DNA of 64,000 nt from Wolfiporia cocos (taxonomy: Eukaryota; Basidiomycota; Agaricomycetes; Polyporales; Phaeolaceae). Shown here in pieces: positions 61,738 through 64,000 of the stretch; positions within the stretch are counted from its first letter, which is position 1, and every line of letters starts with the position of its first letter. The notes beneath the pieces are model-generated. The model was not told the origin of the DNA, did no database searches, and was given only the letters and a program-made list of their open reading frames with translations. A program made the position numbers and the translations under genes. The stretch is from assembly GCA_029448655.1 (NCBI GenBank), contig JACCLO010000001.1:558001-622000 (forward strand). The letters are read 5' to 3'.

Positions 61738-64000
61738 GCGTCGAAGAACCGGGCTTTGTATTCGTCCAGTACTTCCTTAGAGTGCTCAAGGTTTTCTTCG
61801 GGTTCCCATGTATCGTCCTTAGACGTAGTGTCTGACCACCGGACGAGGTACTCAAGTTTCCCTCTTCGTTTCCGATGATTAAGGATTTCCGATACTTCCC
61901 ATTCTCTGTCGTCGTCTTCTGATGGTTCAGGGGACGGCGACCGATCTTCAGTTTGGACGTATGGTACTAGCTTGGATGCGTGGAATACAGGGTGATATTG
62001 ACGATATTGTGACCCCATTGTTAATCTGAAGGTCACCGGCGATAAGACTTCTGCAATCTTGAAAGGGCCGATATATCGTGGGGCCAGACTCTTTTCAGAT
62101 GTCTGGTAGTCCTTAGTACTGAGTAGTACTTTATCACCAACGCGTAGATCGAGTTGTTTGTGTCCTCGATCGCTGTACCATTTCCATCGTTCAGAAGCTA
62201 CTAACATAGCGGCTTTCGCTTCTTGTTGTGCTTTCCATCGTTCGTGTGCGATGTCGTTCAAGTCAGGATTGACTGTGCGGGGGAGTTCCTGATCGCTAGG
62301 TCCAGCCAAGGGGTGTCTACCTAATTCGACAAAGAAGGGCGAGTGCCTGGTAGTTTCCGACGCTACGTTATTGTAAGCAAACTCTGCAGTCGGCAGGAGT
62401 CTACTCCAATTGTCTTTTCGATACGAATTGACGTAGCAGCGAAGGTACTGTTCCAGGGTTTGATTAACCCTCTCTGTCTGTCCATCGGTTTGCGGATGAT
62501 AAGCTGTTGACATCGAATGTTCGATATTGAGGAATTGACAGAATTCCTTGAACAGCTTTGACGCGAATTGGACGCCTCTATCGCTAATGATCTGACGAGG
62601 CAGGCCGTGTAACGGGTAAACCCGTGTATACAAGATGTCGGCCAAATCCTTTGTTCCAAACTTGGAACTGATCGGATAGAAATGCGCCCTCTTCGTTAGT
62701 CGGTCCACTACAACCATAATGGAGTCGTAAGTCTTCTTGTTATCGATAGACTTTGGTAGGTACATAATGAAGTCGATTGTAATGACTTCCCATGGCTGGG
62801 TTGGTACGGGGTTAGGTTTAAGTAACCCGTACGGCTTCTCAGGTCGACTCTTCATCTTTTGACAGATGTCGCATTCCTGAACGTACTTCTTAACGAACGT
62901 TGATATGCCTGGCCACCAGAAGTTACGAGTTACTAGTTCGTAGGTCTTCCAGCGTCCGAAGTGACCAGCGGTAATGTGGTCGTGGTGTGCGGCTACTACG
63001 CGTCGGCGTGTCTGCTCGACGTTAGGGACATAGACTTTGCCCTTGTGTAGTAGTAAGCCGTTCTCGTAGTTCCAGTCTTGGAGCTCTTTCTTGAATTCCC
63101 TTGGTCCCGATGAGAGAAGGGATTGATAGGACGATGTTAGCTTATCGTCTTGTAATGCTAAGCGGATAGCCTCGAGTAAGGACTGGTTAGACTCTTCAGC
63201 CATAGACGTGGTTTCGTCAGAAGAGGTTTCCAGGGCCCGAATGGCGAATTCGGTCGCAAAAAATTCCGGTTTAAGGAGGATTTTATCCCTGTTGTCAAGT
63301 TCCACCCCCTCTTCATGATCTGGCCTCCTGGACAGAGGATCCGCGGTAAGCATTGTCTTTCCGGGCTTGTGATACAACTTGAAGTTGAATCGAGTTAGGT
63401 ATAATGCCCAACGTGCCTGTCGTCTGGTAAGCTTTTGCGCCGTCTTGAAGTATGTAAGATTTGCGTGATCTGTCCATACTTCGAATACCTTGGGGTGCCC
63501 CTCGAGATAATGACGCCATTCTTCGAGTGAACGAATAATAGCAAGGAGTTCCTTGTCATATATCTCGTAGTTACGTTCGGCTTCAGTCATAGACTTGCTA
63601 TAGTACGCAACAGGATGGTATAAACCATCCTTAGGGTCTAGTTGTGAAAGGACTGAGCCGGTCGCAAAATCAGAGGCATCGGACTCGATCCTGAAAGGCG
63701 AGTCTTGGTCTGGTATTCTAAGAATTGGCGCAGACGTAAAGGCCTTTTTCAGGTCCTCAAACGCCTGTTGCTCCTTCTCACCCCAAGCCCATTTCTGGTT
63801 CTTGCGGGTGAGCTGTGTGAGTGGCTTGGCCTTGTAAGAGAAGTCCCTAATAAATCGCCTATAGAAATTGGCGAAGCCTAACAAGGCTTGGACTTCCTTG
63901 ACCTTGGTTGGTTGAGGCCAGTCAAGAACACCCTCGTACTTCTTCGGGTCCATTGCAACGGAGTTATGGGAGATAATCATCCCCAAATACTCAATGGACT
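61738..64000 (-). pseudogene. pol: Family-4 pol: end of RT, RNase H, integrase, chromodomain (cut by window edge and element D)
   Basis: The minus frame enters from the right edge in the RT connection (EYLGMIISHNSVAMDPKKY) and continues through RNase H (ESDASDFATGSVLSQ), integrase HHCC (HHDHITAGHF...CDICQKMK), and DDE residues in TIDFIMYL, ISDRGVQF and TERVNQ. The GPF module (APRYIGPF) and chromodomain (REWEVSEILNHRKRRGKLEYLVRW) follow. About 750 codons are open without stops. Element D then separates the dUTPase at 59121-59816. The coding sequence is otherwise undamaged, so the copy was probably functional until the recent insertion. Confidence 0.9.

Overview
The window is a fungal, most likely basidiomycete (Agaricomycete), repeat island made almost entirely of nested Ty3/Gypsy chromovirus LTR retrotransposons. 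The inference of a fungus rests on the Tf1-like self-priming layout of the elements, their chromodomain integrases, and one intron-containing kinase gene (32439-34451) whose N-terminal half and HGDL/DFD kinase core resemble a kinase-like family I associate with Agaricomycetes. No rRNA, tRNA, CRISPR or bacterial-type gene was found.

I recognise at least four autonomous families, named here for this report. Family 1 (LTR-B, about 619 bp) has copies at 8619-18786 (minus, bounded by a 5-bp target duplication), 24505-29640 (minus, truncated), 40040-47207 (plus, internally deleted) and a pol fragment at 1593-3904. Family 2 (LTR-C, about 697 bp) has a copy with open coding frames at 47208-57174 (plus) and a heavily interrupted copy spanning 3905-24504 (minus). 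Family 3 is a gag-side remnant at 36568-40039 (minus). Family 4 is a pol running off the right edge (59040-64000, minus). A fifth family (G) leaves a dUTPase end and a 3' LTR at 29641-31797. LTR-E (1097 bp) marks another element at the left edge.

The element layout is LTR, self-primer site, long leader of 0.5-1.0 kb, an extra ORF of about 270-300 codons (called preGag here), gag, pol (protease, RT, RNase H, integrase, chromodomain) with a dUTPase fused at its C terminus, polypurine tract, LTR. The preGag ORF is found in three families that otherwise differ strongly and is the best candidate for an undescribed component. The leaders carry a small hairpin with a GTAAT or GTAAA loop and covarying stem. 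In every family with both parts visible, about 11-12 nt just after the 5' LTR are complementary to an LTR segment about 30 bp downstream of the TATA box, as in Tf1 self-priming.

Nesting, left to right: an E element lies against family-1 pol (496-1592); the family-2 minus element begins at 3905 with part of its 3' LTR, is deleted across a solo LTR-E (4216-5310), and holds a young non-autonomous element A (6323-8198), a whole family-1 element (8619-18786, itself holding solo LTR-D 9756-10362) and a solo LTR-F (21107-21676). Family 1 follows (24505-29640) with solo LTR-A (28553-29111), then G remnants with solo LTR-E. A single-copy-looking stretch with the kinase gene lies at 31798-35024. To its right come LTR remnants, an RT fragment, family 3, family 1, family 2, LTR-H remnants, and family 4 interrupted by a young non-autonomous element D (59817-61737). 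Elements A and D have LTR pairs that look identical by eye, so trans-mobilisation appears recent.
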